Source of the DNA: Taeniopygia guttata
Taxonomy: Eukaryota > Chordata > Aves > Passeriformes > Estrildidae
DNA length: 64,000 nucleotides
Direction of reading: 5' to 3'
Assembly: GCF_048771995.1 (NCBI RefSeq)
Contig: NC_133027.1
Coordinates: 57,101,501-57,165,500, forward strand
How positions within the stretch are numbered: the stretch's first letter is position 1; the number at the start of each line of letters is the position of its first letter. Made by a program: the position numbers and the translations under genes. Positions 1 to 12,091 of the stretch are shown piece after piece. The notes below the pieces were generated by a model, which was not told the DNA's origin, made no database searches, and worked only from the letters and a program-made list of their open reading frames with translations.

Positions 1-3000
1 TTGTTGTTGCAGGTTTAGAGGTCAGAGTTTCCCTCCACAGCATTCTTCTCTTGACAAATGATCTTTTCAGCAGTCAGCCAGGTATTTTTTTATTTTAAAG
101 TGACTTCTTGTGTGTCCTGCCATAAGGAAAACTGTGCAGATACAGTGGAAAAGATAGAACAACCACAGTCAGCTCTATCAGTGTCTCATGAATCAAACAA
201 GATGTCTGACCCTTTTTTTTCTGATTTTCTTTTTTTTAAATGTAATTGCAGTGAATCCTCACTTACCAACCTGCCATCTGATTCTGAAGCTATTAGAGTT
301 TGAATTTAGGTAATGCCTCACGAAGTGACTACTGCTAAGTTACAGAATCTTTCACTAAAATGCCTGGATTAATGGCAGCTAACCATTACCTGTGGATGTT
401 CTTGTTACCTGTAAACTAGCTGTAAATTAGAAGATGAGCCCAAAAGACTATATCTGAAGAAAGGGTGAGAATAACTTTTCCATCTACAAAATAGTACTAA
501 TCTGTCTTTTCACTTAACTCTCTGTCTCTTTCAGAAATTCAAGATGAAAAGATACAAAACAATGAGTCTCTGCCCATCAGTGATGTCTAAACTGGATTAC
601 TCAGGCAAAGTTGGGGCTCTGTGATATGGCTACTTTCAGAAGCAGCCTGGAAATGAAGGGAGCGCCTCAAGGAAGCAGCAAATAGCACAGCTTTCCTTTT
701 GTCACTTAATTTGTGGACCTGAATCAGATTCTGTCCCACACACCAGAAATAGCCATCAAAAATCTGAACAATTCACCAGGAGGTCTGTTAAGACCCACAG
801 CAGGAACAAAGCTGGCTGCACCTCCCTGTGACTTAACCACACTGGAAGGCAGGAGCCTCACTGAGGGCCTGTGACTCTAAAATGTTATTTCTTCTTATCA
901 TACATCAGAACACATCTGTAGATGCTTTCTGGCAAAGATGCCAGATGATTTGGTTCCCTTTATCATCATGCATTGAGTATTTCTTGTTTGTTCAAGGCTT
1001 GTTTATGGTTTTACATTTTGTTTCTTCAGTGACAACTTTAATTATTCAGTGATAGGCACTTGCTATTTTGCTAGACATGTTTAATTTTCTGCTGTTATAC
1101 TCCAGGGGAGCTTTGCAAGTTAGTAATAATAAAAATACTAATGAGCAAATAACGTTTTAACTCTATCTATTCTTGTTGCAATTTTTTGGCACTCCTTATT
1201 TAAGGAACAGCTTCCCTTAAGAATTTACCTAAGAACTACAGATTTTGGATGGTTTAGATTCAGTTCACTGTAAACATAATGGTGTCTCTTTGTCCTTTAT
1301 GCACTGAAAGATAGCAGATCTTTCCCTGGGAGGTAACTCAAGCAAATCACTATAACATCCCTTATCAAGAGGCAAAGAAAAAAGCTGGGACACAAAGTGC
1401 CTCCCAGACTACCAGAACCTCTCTTGACCACAGCAGAGCTTCATACAGGTTGGTACAAAAGCTGTTTGCTACAGCCGGCAGACACTGCTTTACACTGAGC
1501 GAATAAAGTCTAACCTACCAAAAGCCAGCTACACAAAAGATGACTCCACGTGCTTCTGTGTGTGTGTCTTGTTTTGTAAATACGTGACTACCAGGGAACT
1601 ACTGACACCAGGAAAGGAGAGCTCTCTCTCCAGCAGAGCAGCGCCTGTGGTTGCTGAACACGCTTGGTGGGTGGAGTTCTGGGTGAGCGGTTTGCCATAA
1701 AGCCCTGTTAGCTCTGTAAGGAATCGTGTTTGTGGCTCTCTGCGCTTGGGTGTGGGCAGGGAAGGGTGAAACGGGGAGCAGGGGAAGGGTTGAAAAGGAG
1801 GACCAGACTGAGTTCTCTGGAAACTAGGGATCACAAGCCATGAATCATCCAGTACATACAGAGCCAAACGTTTGGATGAACAGAGCCCTTAACAATTAAT
1901 TAATTGTTGACTTTAACTGCCTGTGCTGCAGATGTGCTATCATTTTTACAGAGCAATCCCTCACCAATCTCTTTAAGCTGTTTACAAAGTAATTGGTAGA
2001 CGAAAAAAGAAAAAAAAATTCTTGTATGAAAGTTGCTTCCACAAATGCACGGATGCGTAGGCGTGCACACAATGAAAATAGGAGAAAGGTTGCAGTCTGC
2101 ATGATGTTTGATTTTATGAGAGTTTATGAATGTCCCTTGGAAAAGACTTTATGTCTTATGCTCCCATGCTTCCTGGATTTTGATGTTTCCCATAAAAAAG
2201 CAGAATATCCCTTCATTTACAAAATGAGTTGGATTTAACTCCGTAATTTGTAAATATTTATACATATTTCCAAAGAATACATGGGCTGAACTGCATTTTT
2301 TCCTGATTACTTATATGCCTCAATATATCATCTTAGCTCCCACATCTTGTACTTGCAAAAATGAACTTTCAGATGAAAAGTCTGTACAAGATTACAACAA
2401 ATTGGCAGTGTTGCAAGAGGAATAATCTAAGTGGCATGCAATTCAGACCTGAGCAAATGCAATATGAACTTATTTTCTACTAGAGTTTTTCAGGTTTATG
2501 GTGCAGAAGAGCTTCTGATATTAGGCCCAAGCCCTACAATCGCTTACTCACCTGCTAAACATTTTACACCATATACAGATATTAAGTTGTCCCACTGCAC
2601 TCAGCAGAATTGGTTTTATGCAAAGTTCTTTAAGGCTAACGCTCAGTGGCTTGAAGCTCATAAGCAACATGGACTACAGAACATTTTTAGAATATATTTC
2701 TTCCATTTATATTTCTTTTGCTGCTACAGCACTGAGGCATAACTGGCTTTTTTAAACTTGTAACATGCTTATGCAAATGAAAAATGTTACAAAAAATGGC
2801 AAGAGAAAGTTGAACCACCCAAAACTCTTTGAAGGGAAGCTGAAACAGGTGTTCAGAATCAAAGATGTCATGTATGCTCAATCCAGGATTTGCACATAAA
2901 CTCCGTTACTTGAGAGGATGTCAACTTACACCACTGGATAGCCTCACTGTAGGATCTTGAGGCACTTAATTCCTTTTTCACTGAGACACTCTGCAAATCC

Positions 3001-6000
3001 TTCTGAATAGGATAGGAGATGGTAATTAAAGCATGTACTGAAGTGCAAAATCATTTCACTTTGACTTTTTACTATGACCCTTCTTTTACTCCAGTTTTTT
3101 TTTTTTTAATTTCTTTGAATTCGTGTGTTTCCCCTCACTCCTAATGATTAAAAGGGTATCAGTGTACATAGATGTGCATTTCTGCTAGATTACCAAGACG
3201 TGTAGAAATTTCAGTGTGGATTATTCATCTTGAGAGGTATTCATCAGCCTGACTTAGCAGAGGCATGATTTAAAGAGTGCTCTCAGCATTTGGAAAGTCA
3301 GATCATATTTGCTGGTCAGTTTGGAGACATTTAAAAATAGATCAGAAAGCTATTCTTCTAATCCCTTCAGAGAGCACCCATCATTATCTCCTTCTTTGTC
3401 CCCCTGGGTACACGTGTTCAGAGGAGGAGACATCTCATGACTCACTGCCCTTGCTCCTGGAGCTCTGGACTGCAGAAAAGTTCAGTGATGTTTATAGGAT
3501 GTTTGTGGTGACCCCTGGGATACACTCCTGTAATGAATTTCAGACAGTCTACCCAAGCCTTTCGACTATCTATCCAATCTCCCTGAATTCTTAACCTTAC
3601 TTCCTCCTACTGCACGTCCTTCTGGGAGACACTGGATACTGGGGATGAAACATTTTAAAACCAGCGCCTGCAACCTTGTCAGTACATCCAGCACAAGACC
3701 CGGTTTTGTGGTTTATTTAAGCGCAGATCTCCACCCCCTTCACTTGATCACAGGAAAGGCTTTTCCTTACAAACCATAGCCCTGCACTTGAGAGAAATCC
3801 TTCTTTCTTTCTTTTTGTGAGTCTTCTATTTTTCTCACCAATGGAGAGAAAATACTCTGTAAGAATAGTTTCAGATTCTGTTTTACTGGGACACAAGTTA
3901 AAATAAACTTTTTTTCTGCTGCTTTATGCAACCCCAGAGTTAATTATTATAACTTGAAACAGAAATAACCCCTTACTTCTTCAGAAAGCCAACCCTTAGT
4001 AAGCTGACCTAATAGAAACTGGAAGCCCTAACTAACCCCTTGGCTGATTCATGATTTATCTATGCCGGGGTGAAGTGTTCCACATATTAGCTGGAGGAAA
4101 TGCACTTCTAGTTTGTAATCTTGATAAATAGTTACTGAACTTATTTATTTTTTAATGCTCATTTTCACCATTCATCATTATTTTGAAGATCTCTTACAAA
4201 TACTGCCTTGAAACTTCCGACAAGGGACTATTTGTAAAAGGAAAGCTGCACAAATGAGCCAAGTTAGAAGAATCTCCCTCAAATGAAAGAGGGGTGCCAA
4301 CCACCAGACAAATGAACATTAGCACTGGATAAAACAAACTGCACATAAAATATATAAACATTGCAGGTGGTTTTCTCTGACCATACTTAAAGTTCTGTGT
4401 TTCTTTTATGAATGTGTTATGAAGGGCTAATGGACTACTGGAACAAGCAAGCCAGTGTCATTCCCCCCCAAACCCCCAAGCTTGGGGACAGGATTGGAGT
4501 GTAGGAAAAGGGAAGATAGGTGACTCTGGATTTATGGAGAATAACTCATGTGGAAATGATTAAATTATTTCTCTAGCCAGGACTATTATTTTTCCTTAAT
4601 GGCTTGTTAATAAACATTCTTAGAGTATGTTTATCAGCATCACCTGATTTTAGGAGAGTACTTATAAGCATGAGTCATCTGTGTGATTGATTAGCAGGTT
4701 TTCTGAACCTTTTAAAATGTGTTGTCCCACAAAGCACAATTGTTTTTTATGCAAAGATCACAGATTTGAATTGGCTCTTCTAACCTGTTGCTTTTACAGC
4801 AAATGGAGCAATAGGATCATGGAAAGTCTGAATGATCCATCACAATATTCAAATCTCTATCCAAAAATCACTTTTAACCTATTTCTGGATATGAAAGATA
4901 GCGTTTCTAAGCAAAAAGCAGTGGAGGGATTCTCAAGCTATTATTGTTAGGGAACACTTTGCTACCTGATATTCAAAAGATGGTCATAAATACCTCTAAA
5001 TCATGCTCCTGTAATTAACTCTGCAATAACAGGGAGAGAAGCTTAGACATTAAGAAGGACTTTTTTTCTCCTCCACCAAGAATAATGAATTGGTAAAATG
5101 ACCTCAGGGGCAAAGTTGTTGGGACAAGGCATAAGGTCAATCAAGGAGCAATTAAATGCTGTCCTGTGGGAAAACGGTAAGTGCAGTCCCAAAGAGTGAG
5201 CTAGAAAATAGCTGAGAGTAACAGAGGTAGAGGAGGCGAACATCCCCCTGACAGCAACATTATGTAGACTCATGATCTTCCAGGAAGAAGCCCCAGAACA
5301 GGAGGTCTGTTAGGACTGTAATAAATACTGAGTTATCAGAGTAAGAGGGAATTTGGATATAAACTCCAGATGGATTTAAAGCAAAGGCTCATTACTCTCA
5401 CCTCTCACAAACTGTGCAATAAGCCAATGTGTATGAGCCCAGGACTTTAGTCAGCTGTAACTGTTCATGTTAGTCTGTCACAAGCAGGTAGTTGCCTGCA
5501 GATGCTTGGTCTGTCTCAGTCCCTTCAATCTCAATGACCTTGCCAAAGATAGCATCCATCAATCCAGAAATTTAAAGCATAGAGCAATGGCAGATGCTGT
5601 TTCTGCTGCATGGGAGAGGCTAAGGCAAGTCAGTCTCATTTACACTGAATTTGCTTGCCCCAGGTTACACTCCCATGCAGGGTATGGGATGCCAGAGCTA
5701 TGGCATGAGCTAAAGGGCATGAGGACACTCTGCACTGTGTCCCCAGTTGTGTGGCCATATCTGAGTCAGTAAATCAATGCCACACACCATTCCTGCAGAC
5801 AAAAGTCTGATCTGTTGTCTGTCCCTGGCCATATGCAGGGGCCTGACGCATAAGTTACTCCTTTTCTCTCATCTTGGCTATTGCTTGGAAACCATTATGT
5901 TGGAGAGCACCCCCAGCCACCCTGGAGGGGATGGTGGTGGTGGATGAAGTTCAACACCTTGTAGGGCCCATTCCCAAGGACTGGATTTGCACACTTATTA

Positions 6001-6244
6001 TCTATCTGCACATGCACAGTCAGAAACTCTCTAGGAGATAAGGCATTATGAATCCTGGTCTAAAAGTGATATTAACCTCAACAAGAATGTAGAGATTATT
6101 CCTCTTTGTGATGAAAGACATAAGGCAAGAGAATAAATTCCACCTGGAGTTTGAGGGTTTGGTGTGGTTTCTTTGATTTTTTGAGGATGTTGAAACACCT
6201 GCAAATGTTTTCATGCTGGTAAATCTGATACAGAACTATCTTTG

Positions 6245-6272
6245 AAAAAAAAAAAAAAAAAAAAAAAAAAAA
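6245..6272 (+). repeat. Poly-A run (28 bases)
   Basis: This is an uninterrupted run of 28 A. The sequence to its left does not resemble any processed coding sequence I recognise, so I treat it as a simple homopolymer rather than a retrocopy tail. Confidence 0.9.
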
Positions 6273-6692
6273 GACAGCCACACAGCATTACTTTAAATCT
6301 GAGGAATAGCAGGATGGGCAAGAACACCATAATCAGGCACCACTTTTAGGTGGACAGCAAGTCTGGCTTCCTCCAGCCAGCAAGTCTAGTTAGATCCACA
6401 AACAAATGACCTCAAAACCCAGCTGAGTAGAAGCATGTACACAGAAGCTGGGACTAGTCCCCTTGTGAGCAGCTAGCAGGGCCTGAGCTAGCCAGGATCA
6501 AAATAGGTTAAGGGCATCAGGGCATCTCCATCCACTGTTGTACTGATGTGCCAACAGCTCTGGGTTTCTTCAAACCCGTTTACACTTGTAAGAATGATTA
6601 TATGACTTTGGATGAGCGCACACCTGAAATAATTTTTACGTATCCAGATGTTAGCTTTCTCCCCATTTCTCCCTCCATCCAAACAAAAACTG

Positions 6693-6776
6693 AATTCACT
6701 TAAGAGTTGGACCCAATGACCCTTCTGGGTCCCTTCCAATGCAGACAATTCTGTGATTATGTGACTGTGTAAACTA
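6693..6776 (+). mobile_element. CR1 LINE 3'-end fragment (or SINE tail), sense
   Basis: The stretch reads like the terminal part of an avian CR1 or of a CR1-mobilised SINE. It has a GTTGGACCCAATGACCCTT-type segment, then GGTCCCTTCCAA, and then a degenerate copy of the ATTCTGTGATTCTATGA-type terminal repeat. Only about 80 bases remain, so the element is severely 5'-truncated, which is usual for CR1. It cannot code for anything. Confidence 0.75.
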
Positions 6777-8586
6777 ATGAAGATACATGTTCCCATCAGG
6801 CTTCTTCTTTCCCATGTTAAAGGAGAGCATGATGCAGGGATTCTTTGACTCAACTGCTTGCTAAGTTTTCCCCATGAAAGTTCCAGGGCAGATTGGCCTT
6901 GAATATATGAGACATCTGAGAAGGTAGAATGCTGTTAAAACCTGTCAGGTGCAAGAAAGGACACAGAAAAGAGATCAAGAGCTTGAACCTCCTACAAGCA
7001 AAATTCTACTCTGGATATCTTCCATTTTCTTTCTCCACCATTTTTCTGGTGAAGTATATGTCAACCCTAGGCTAGTATAATATTCCATCAACTAACCTTT
7101 TTGACCCAGGAAACCCTATATACAAAGATGCATCTTCATATTTAAACACTTCAGTATCCATTTGTTAATAAACCTTCACAACTCTATCTCTTATAATCTT
7201 CTGGAATTTAAAAATATTTGAAAAAAAATAAGCACAGAGAGCAGCCAACAAACAAATGCAAACTCCCTTTATTATCTGAGGTTCATAAAAAAGCCTAAAC
7301 AAGCGTCCCTGCCCCTAAACAAAAATCCAGACTCTCCCTGCCAGCACTCAATGCAGTTTCATCTATTTCCTTTTTCTAATCCTCCTTTATGCCCATTAGT
7401 TGGTCCTTTTAGTGTAACATGGTCCAGCTGCATCTGCACCACCATTAAATAGTAATTTAACCCCTCGTTGTCTAGTTCCATACTTCAGTATGAACAAAGA
7501 GGAGAAAGGTAGACCTATGTGTTGCTATGAATAGTCTTATCTAAATTACAATCTTTTTAAAATACCCTGAGAGTATAGCCTTTTCTTTTTCTCAATTTTT
7601 AGTATTTATAGAAAGAAAAAACCGCCAGTATATCTTGGCATAGAAAAAATTAACTTCAAACTGAATCACAAGCATGAGAACTGGGTGCTAAATTAGCCAG
7701 TGTTTACTCACAGGCTGGTAATGCTCTCAAAACCAGGGGAACTTAACCATAGATTTAGCTGCTTGAGATTATCACTAATTCAATTTTTTAGTATCAATAT
7801 GCTGCTTATGTGCTTTAAAATTTCTTCCCTTCTTTCTCTTAGCTACAGATTTACCAAGCAAAAAATAGACAGTCGTTAGAATATATGTAGAATATACATC
7901 TCTTTTGAGGGTTCCCTAGGCAATTTGGGTCCAGTTAGACTCTTTCCTGGGAGGAACCATTTGAATGCTTCTTTGAGGCAACCTGGGATTGAACAACTTT
8001 TAACTGTCCAAACTAACAGTGAAGTAAACATTTCATGTATGGCTATAAAGCATTGACCTCTTCTCACATCATTCTTGCTTTATTCTAAGGATTTTATTAG
8101 TAACTCAGAGACTACAGCAAACACACACTGGTAGTTGATTAACATAGCATTTAACTAATTAGATGAGGATTCCTGGGGTATGCTACTTATGTAATTTGGA
8201 AATCTTTACCATCATGTCATACCACACCTGAAAGTGATTAATTTTTGGGTGCAGTGTTCATGTTATCCCAGTTCAGGCAGCAAATTTTCTGAGTCTTATT
8301 ATTTCAGATTGTACATTTATTTTTGGGGTTTTGTCAGTGCTAGGATTCCATAGCACAGATTAAGAAGCCTTAAACAAATCCAGAAATACAAAGCTAGCCT
8401 CATAGGTGGTAGCTTTTGCTCCTCGTTGTATAAAGACTCACACATTTGCTTAATGTGTGGGTTATGGGGAGTTCTTTTTGCCCACAACACTTCTCCTAAT
8501 TTGCAGGGTAAATCCATGTATGAATATAAGCAGGACTTGACGTGCCTAATAGTGAAAATTCCATGCATAAAATGCTCCCATATGGA

Positions 8587-9081
8587 GAAAGAAAAAGAGA
8601 AAGAAAGGAAGAAAGGAAGAAGGAAAGGAAAGGAAAGGAAAGGAAAGGAAAGGAAAGGAAAGGAAAGGAAAGGAAAGGAAAGGAAAGGAAAGGAAAGGAA
8701 AGGAAAGGAAAGGAAAGGAAAGGAAAGGAAAGGAAAGGAAAGGAAAGGAAAGGAAAGGAAAGGAAAGGAAAGGAAAGGAAAGGAAAGGAAAGGAAAGGAA
8801 AGGAAAGGAAAGGAAAGGAAAGGAAAGGAAAGGAAAGGAAAGGAAAGGAAAGGAAAGGAAAGGAAAGGAAAGGAAAGGAAAGGAAAGGAAAGGAAAGGAA
8901 AGGAAAGGAAAGGAAAGGAAAGGAAAGGAAAGGAAAGGAAAGGAAAGGAAAGGAAAGGAAAGGAAAGGAAAGGAAAGGAAAGGAAAGGAAAGGAAAGGAA
9001 AGGAAAGGAAAGGAAAGGAAAGGAAAGGAAAGGAAAGGAAAGGAAAGGAAAGGAAAGGAAAGGAAAGGAAAGGAAAGGAAA

Positions 9082-9155
<74 letters not shown>

Positions 9156-9194
9156 AGAAGGAAGGAAGGAAGGAAGAAAGAAAGAAAGAAAGAA
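8587..9194 (+). repeat. Compound polypurine microsatellite: (AGGAA)93 then GAAA/GAAG repeats
   Basis: After a short irregular GAAA/GGAA lead-in, a perfect AGGAA pentamer runs from 8621 to 9085, which is 465 bases or 93 uninterrupted units. It changes at 9086 to GAAA tetramers (to about 9155), then GAAG tetramers (to about 9176), then a last GAAA block ending at 9194. All of it is purine on the + strand and pyrimidine on the other. The repeat has no stop codon in any frame, so long Lys-Glu-Arg-Gly or Phe-Leu-Ser-rich reading frames across it are artefacts. Confidence 0.98.
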
Positions 9195-11806
9195 TTTCTT
9201 AACTAATTTATATTTATCAGCCTTTTTATTTGTAAGATAAATGTTATGTCTGTTATGTTTATCTTGTGTTCTAGATAACTAAGGAGTTATTCTAAAACTT
9301 TTAAATAAACTGAATTTAATCCCAATCAAAAAATCACACTTTGAGTCAGATGTGATGTCAACTTAGAAATAACAGTGTTTCATGATGAGGTATTGTTTAT
9401 GTTTTGTAGAGTTCATAGGATCTTTGTCAAAGCAAAAACCATGAAAGCTCATTTCTGAAAGCATTTATGTGTATTGTATTTATTTTAGAGCTATGCTTTT
9501 AGTTGCTTTCCACTGCTCTTTTCATCAAAAAGAATATCATATTCTGATTTGAACAGCAAAAACATGACACTGTCTGAAAGGAAGGATCCAGCTTCCCATT
9601 TGTAATGAGTAGGACAAAGTCTGTTGCAAATATACTTGTGCAGAGATTTAATCAGCTCTTTTCTAGTAAATTATGAAGAAAGATATTCTCATCAAAGCTG
9701 AGATACAACATTAGAGTGTGATCCACCCACTCACAGCTGTCTTTTAAGTCATGTTTTCTTTTGAGGGGCTACTGTTCCACTGAGGCAGCATGACTTGATG
9801 TGGACTACCTTTAGTTTCTTGTCTTTCCTGATTTGTTCTGCATTATAAGGGAAGTGGAGATAGTGGGAGTCAGTGGAAACCATCCTGAAGCATTTGAGGT
9901 CACAGTACTGCCTCTGCCCAGATGTTAATAAGAACTCAACATATAAGGCAGGATTGTAACAGAGCTATTGTTTGCCTGAGTTTCTGAAATAACTGTCTCT
10001 TCAGAAAAAGCTGAGGGTTAATCTATAGAGGCAGAGATGCCCAAAGGGTTGTGCAATCTGAATGACTGAGAGGAATTTTTTAAAAGTAAAACTTGAAAAA
10101 AAGGTGTTCCATAGGTTCCTGTAAGTAAAATGGTATTATACCCTATGATGAATAGTGTACCAGGATTTGACAAAAAAAAAAAAAAAAAAAAAATATATAT
10201 ATATCCCACAAGATCAGTGTATTTTAAGCCTTTTTTGCCTTCTCCTTAGTTTGTTTTTTTGTCCCTCTAGGAGCAGGAGTCTAACCACCAAGCACTGGTA
10301 TCCTTACTTCTCTGCTAAGAAATGCCCTGGTGAGGAGAACAGAAACAAAAAATAGTTCTTCAGATTTCAAAAAATAGGTGAAATCACTTTAGATATTTAA
10401 AGAAGGTTTTGGTTGACTGGGACTTCACTGGCATAATTCATCCTCCTCAAGAAAAACTATTTGTTTGTTATACTCCCTCTAACTACCATTTCTAAGAAAA
10501 TGAAAATAAAAAGAGGCAACAGCATCCTCAAAGGGAGGACTATTACAGATTTTTGGCACTAATCTTCTTCCAGATTTCATCTATTTTTTAAGCATTTTCA
10601 AGGTCCAAGAGTAGGGGGACTCCCAGATCCCACATTAGTTCAAAGAGTTAAAATGTTCAGCAAGCTAAACTCCTTGCTTTGGCATGTCTATCAAAGGCTT
10701 TGAGCCTTTAATGTAATTGAAAACAATTGTCCCAGTGGGGAGGTCTAACACTCTGACCAGTTGCAGTTAAATACTTGAACTGCCTGAGAAAACTAGAGGG
10801 GTTATAAGAATTCAAGGGTAAATTGCATGACACGGCTCTGGTGATAATAGTGTTCCAGAATTTATATTTATTAATATTGCCTTCTTTTGGTCAGACTCCC
10901 ACAGGAAATCCTGAGGACTACATGTCTCTGGCATGTTTTATCTTAGATAGTCCCATCCTTGTGGTATTGCGTGCTGATAGCAGGACAGAAGAGTACCTTT
11001 GAAAATCTCTGGTCTTTATAGAAGCTGCGGATGACAACAAACAGGACCTTCAACACTCTGGGAAGACAATCCATCTACTTTCTGTAGTTATCATTAAAAT
11101 GTCTTTCAGACATAGGTCATAACTGGAAACCTATAAAGGATGCCTGTGTATTAAGCACTTCCCACAAAGCCTGGTCCCTAGCGATTAAAATTTATCACAT
11201 TGTTCTTCTGGTTACAAATACTGCTGATATGTGTCATTAGTGCAGAGCACTGCTCATAATATTTTGACTTTACTCCAAACATTTTTTTAGATTCTGAGTC
11301 TCCCATAAAGAACTCACTCCTGAAGTTTTTAAAGACACACATTACTTTACCATACTTAAGCCTCTTTTAAAGGTTGTTAACTATCTTATTTTCCTGTTAG
11401 ATGTACACTTACATAAAATGATTTGATGAGAAGCCCCACATCCCCCACTCTGGTAATTGTGATACAGCATAGAGCAGTTATTGTACATGAACTCATACTG
11501 CCTTATCGGTATATAGGACACTTTATAAATACTCCCTCTTCTTAAAAGCCCTGTTCTGAGAAAGACCGTGGTGTTTGAAATATTTTCTGTTTTGCATACC
11601 TATAATTTTTTTTACAATTTTAAAATTTAGGTGTTTACTGAAGAGGAAACACAGCCTAATTTTTGTCAGATTCTACTCTTCTTCCTAGAGTGAAGTTATT
11701 TGATGTAAGCTGTACCAGATCTCTTGCTATGGGCAACAAAGTCAATTTTTTTGCCAGTTCTTCTAATAAGAAGTTTACAACATCATACCACATATTGCTT
11801 TTCTGT
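9195..11806. other. Intergenic DNA, no gene recognised
   Basis: This is AT-rich unique sequence. It contains a 22-base poly-A run at 10172-10193 that passes directly into a short AT dinucleotide tract ending near 10204. No reading frame or splice signal here is worth calling. Confidence 0.6.
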
Positions 11807-11953
11807 GAATCATAGTATCACAGAACAGTTTGGGTTGGAAGGGACCTTAAAGATTATCTAGTTCCAACCTCCTGCCATGGACAGGGACACCTTCCACCAG
11901 CCTAGGTTGCTCAAAGATCTGTCCAGCCTGAACTTAAAACACCTCTGTGGATG
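11807..11953 (-). mobile_element. CR1 LINE 3'-end fragment, antisense
   Basis: The + strand shows the reverse complement of a CR1 3' end. The terminal ATCATAG-type repeat comes first, then TTTGGGTTGGAAGGGACC, the TCTAGTTCCAACC segment, then CCATGGACAGGGACACCTTCCA and the AGGTTGCTCAAAG segment. This order is diagnostic for avian CR1. About 147 bases remain, with scattered substitutions, so the copy is old and non-coding. Confidence 0.93.
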
Positions 11954-12031
11954 CATGTGAGTTTGTCTCTGCCCATGCCCTTAGCTTCTGAACCCTTTGA
12001 TCAACTGTAACAAATATAGAACAAGCAGCAG

Positions 12032-12034
<3 letters not shown>

Positions 12035-12080
<46 letters not shown>

Positions 12081-12091
12081 AAAAAAAAAAA
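12035..12091 (+). repeat. (CA)21 microsatellite followed by poly-A
   Basis: A perfect CA dinucleotide tract of 21 units (12035-12076) runs directly into a run of about 16 A (to 12091). It lies about 80 bases beyond the antisense CR1 fragment and is not part of that element. Confidence 0.95.

Larger units (their letters stand above)
1..8580. other. Intergenic DNA, left segment, no gene recognised
   Basis: No open frame here shows a recognisable protein family, and none has convincing splice sites around it. The segment is AT-rich with short poly-T and poly-A runs, an 18-bp perfect palindrome at 1891-1908, a 28-base poly-A run at 6245-6272 and a CR1 3' fragment near 6700. In other vertebrates EYA4 lies on this side of TCF21. 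I looked for EYA4-like exons and saw none, so the gene presumably ends outside the window. Confidence 0.6.

Noticed and set aside
1-8580. Terminal exons of EYA4
   Set aside because: Expected on this side by gene order, but I could not find any segment encoding the EYA domain end with proper splice sites.
9086-9194. CRISPR-like direct repeats
   Set aside because: Units are four-base microsatellite repeats without spacers, and the genome is vertebrate.
8426-9240. Long open frames rich in Lys-Glu-Arg-Gly
   Set aside because: They are the pentamer and tetramer microsatellite read as codons. The repeat lacks stop codons in every frame, so openness carries no coding information.
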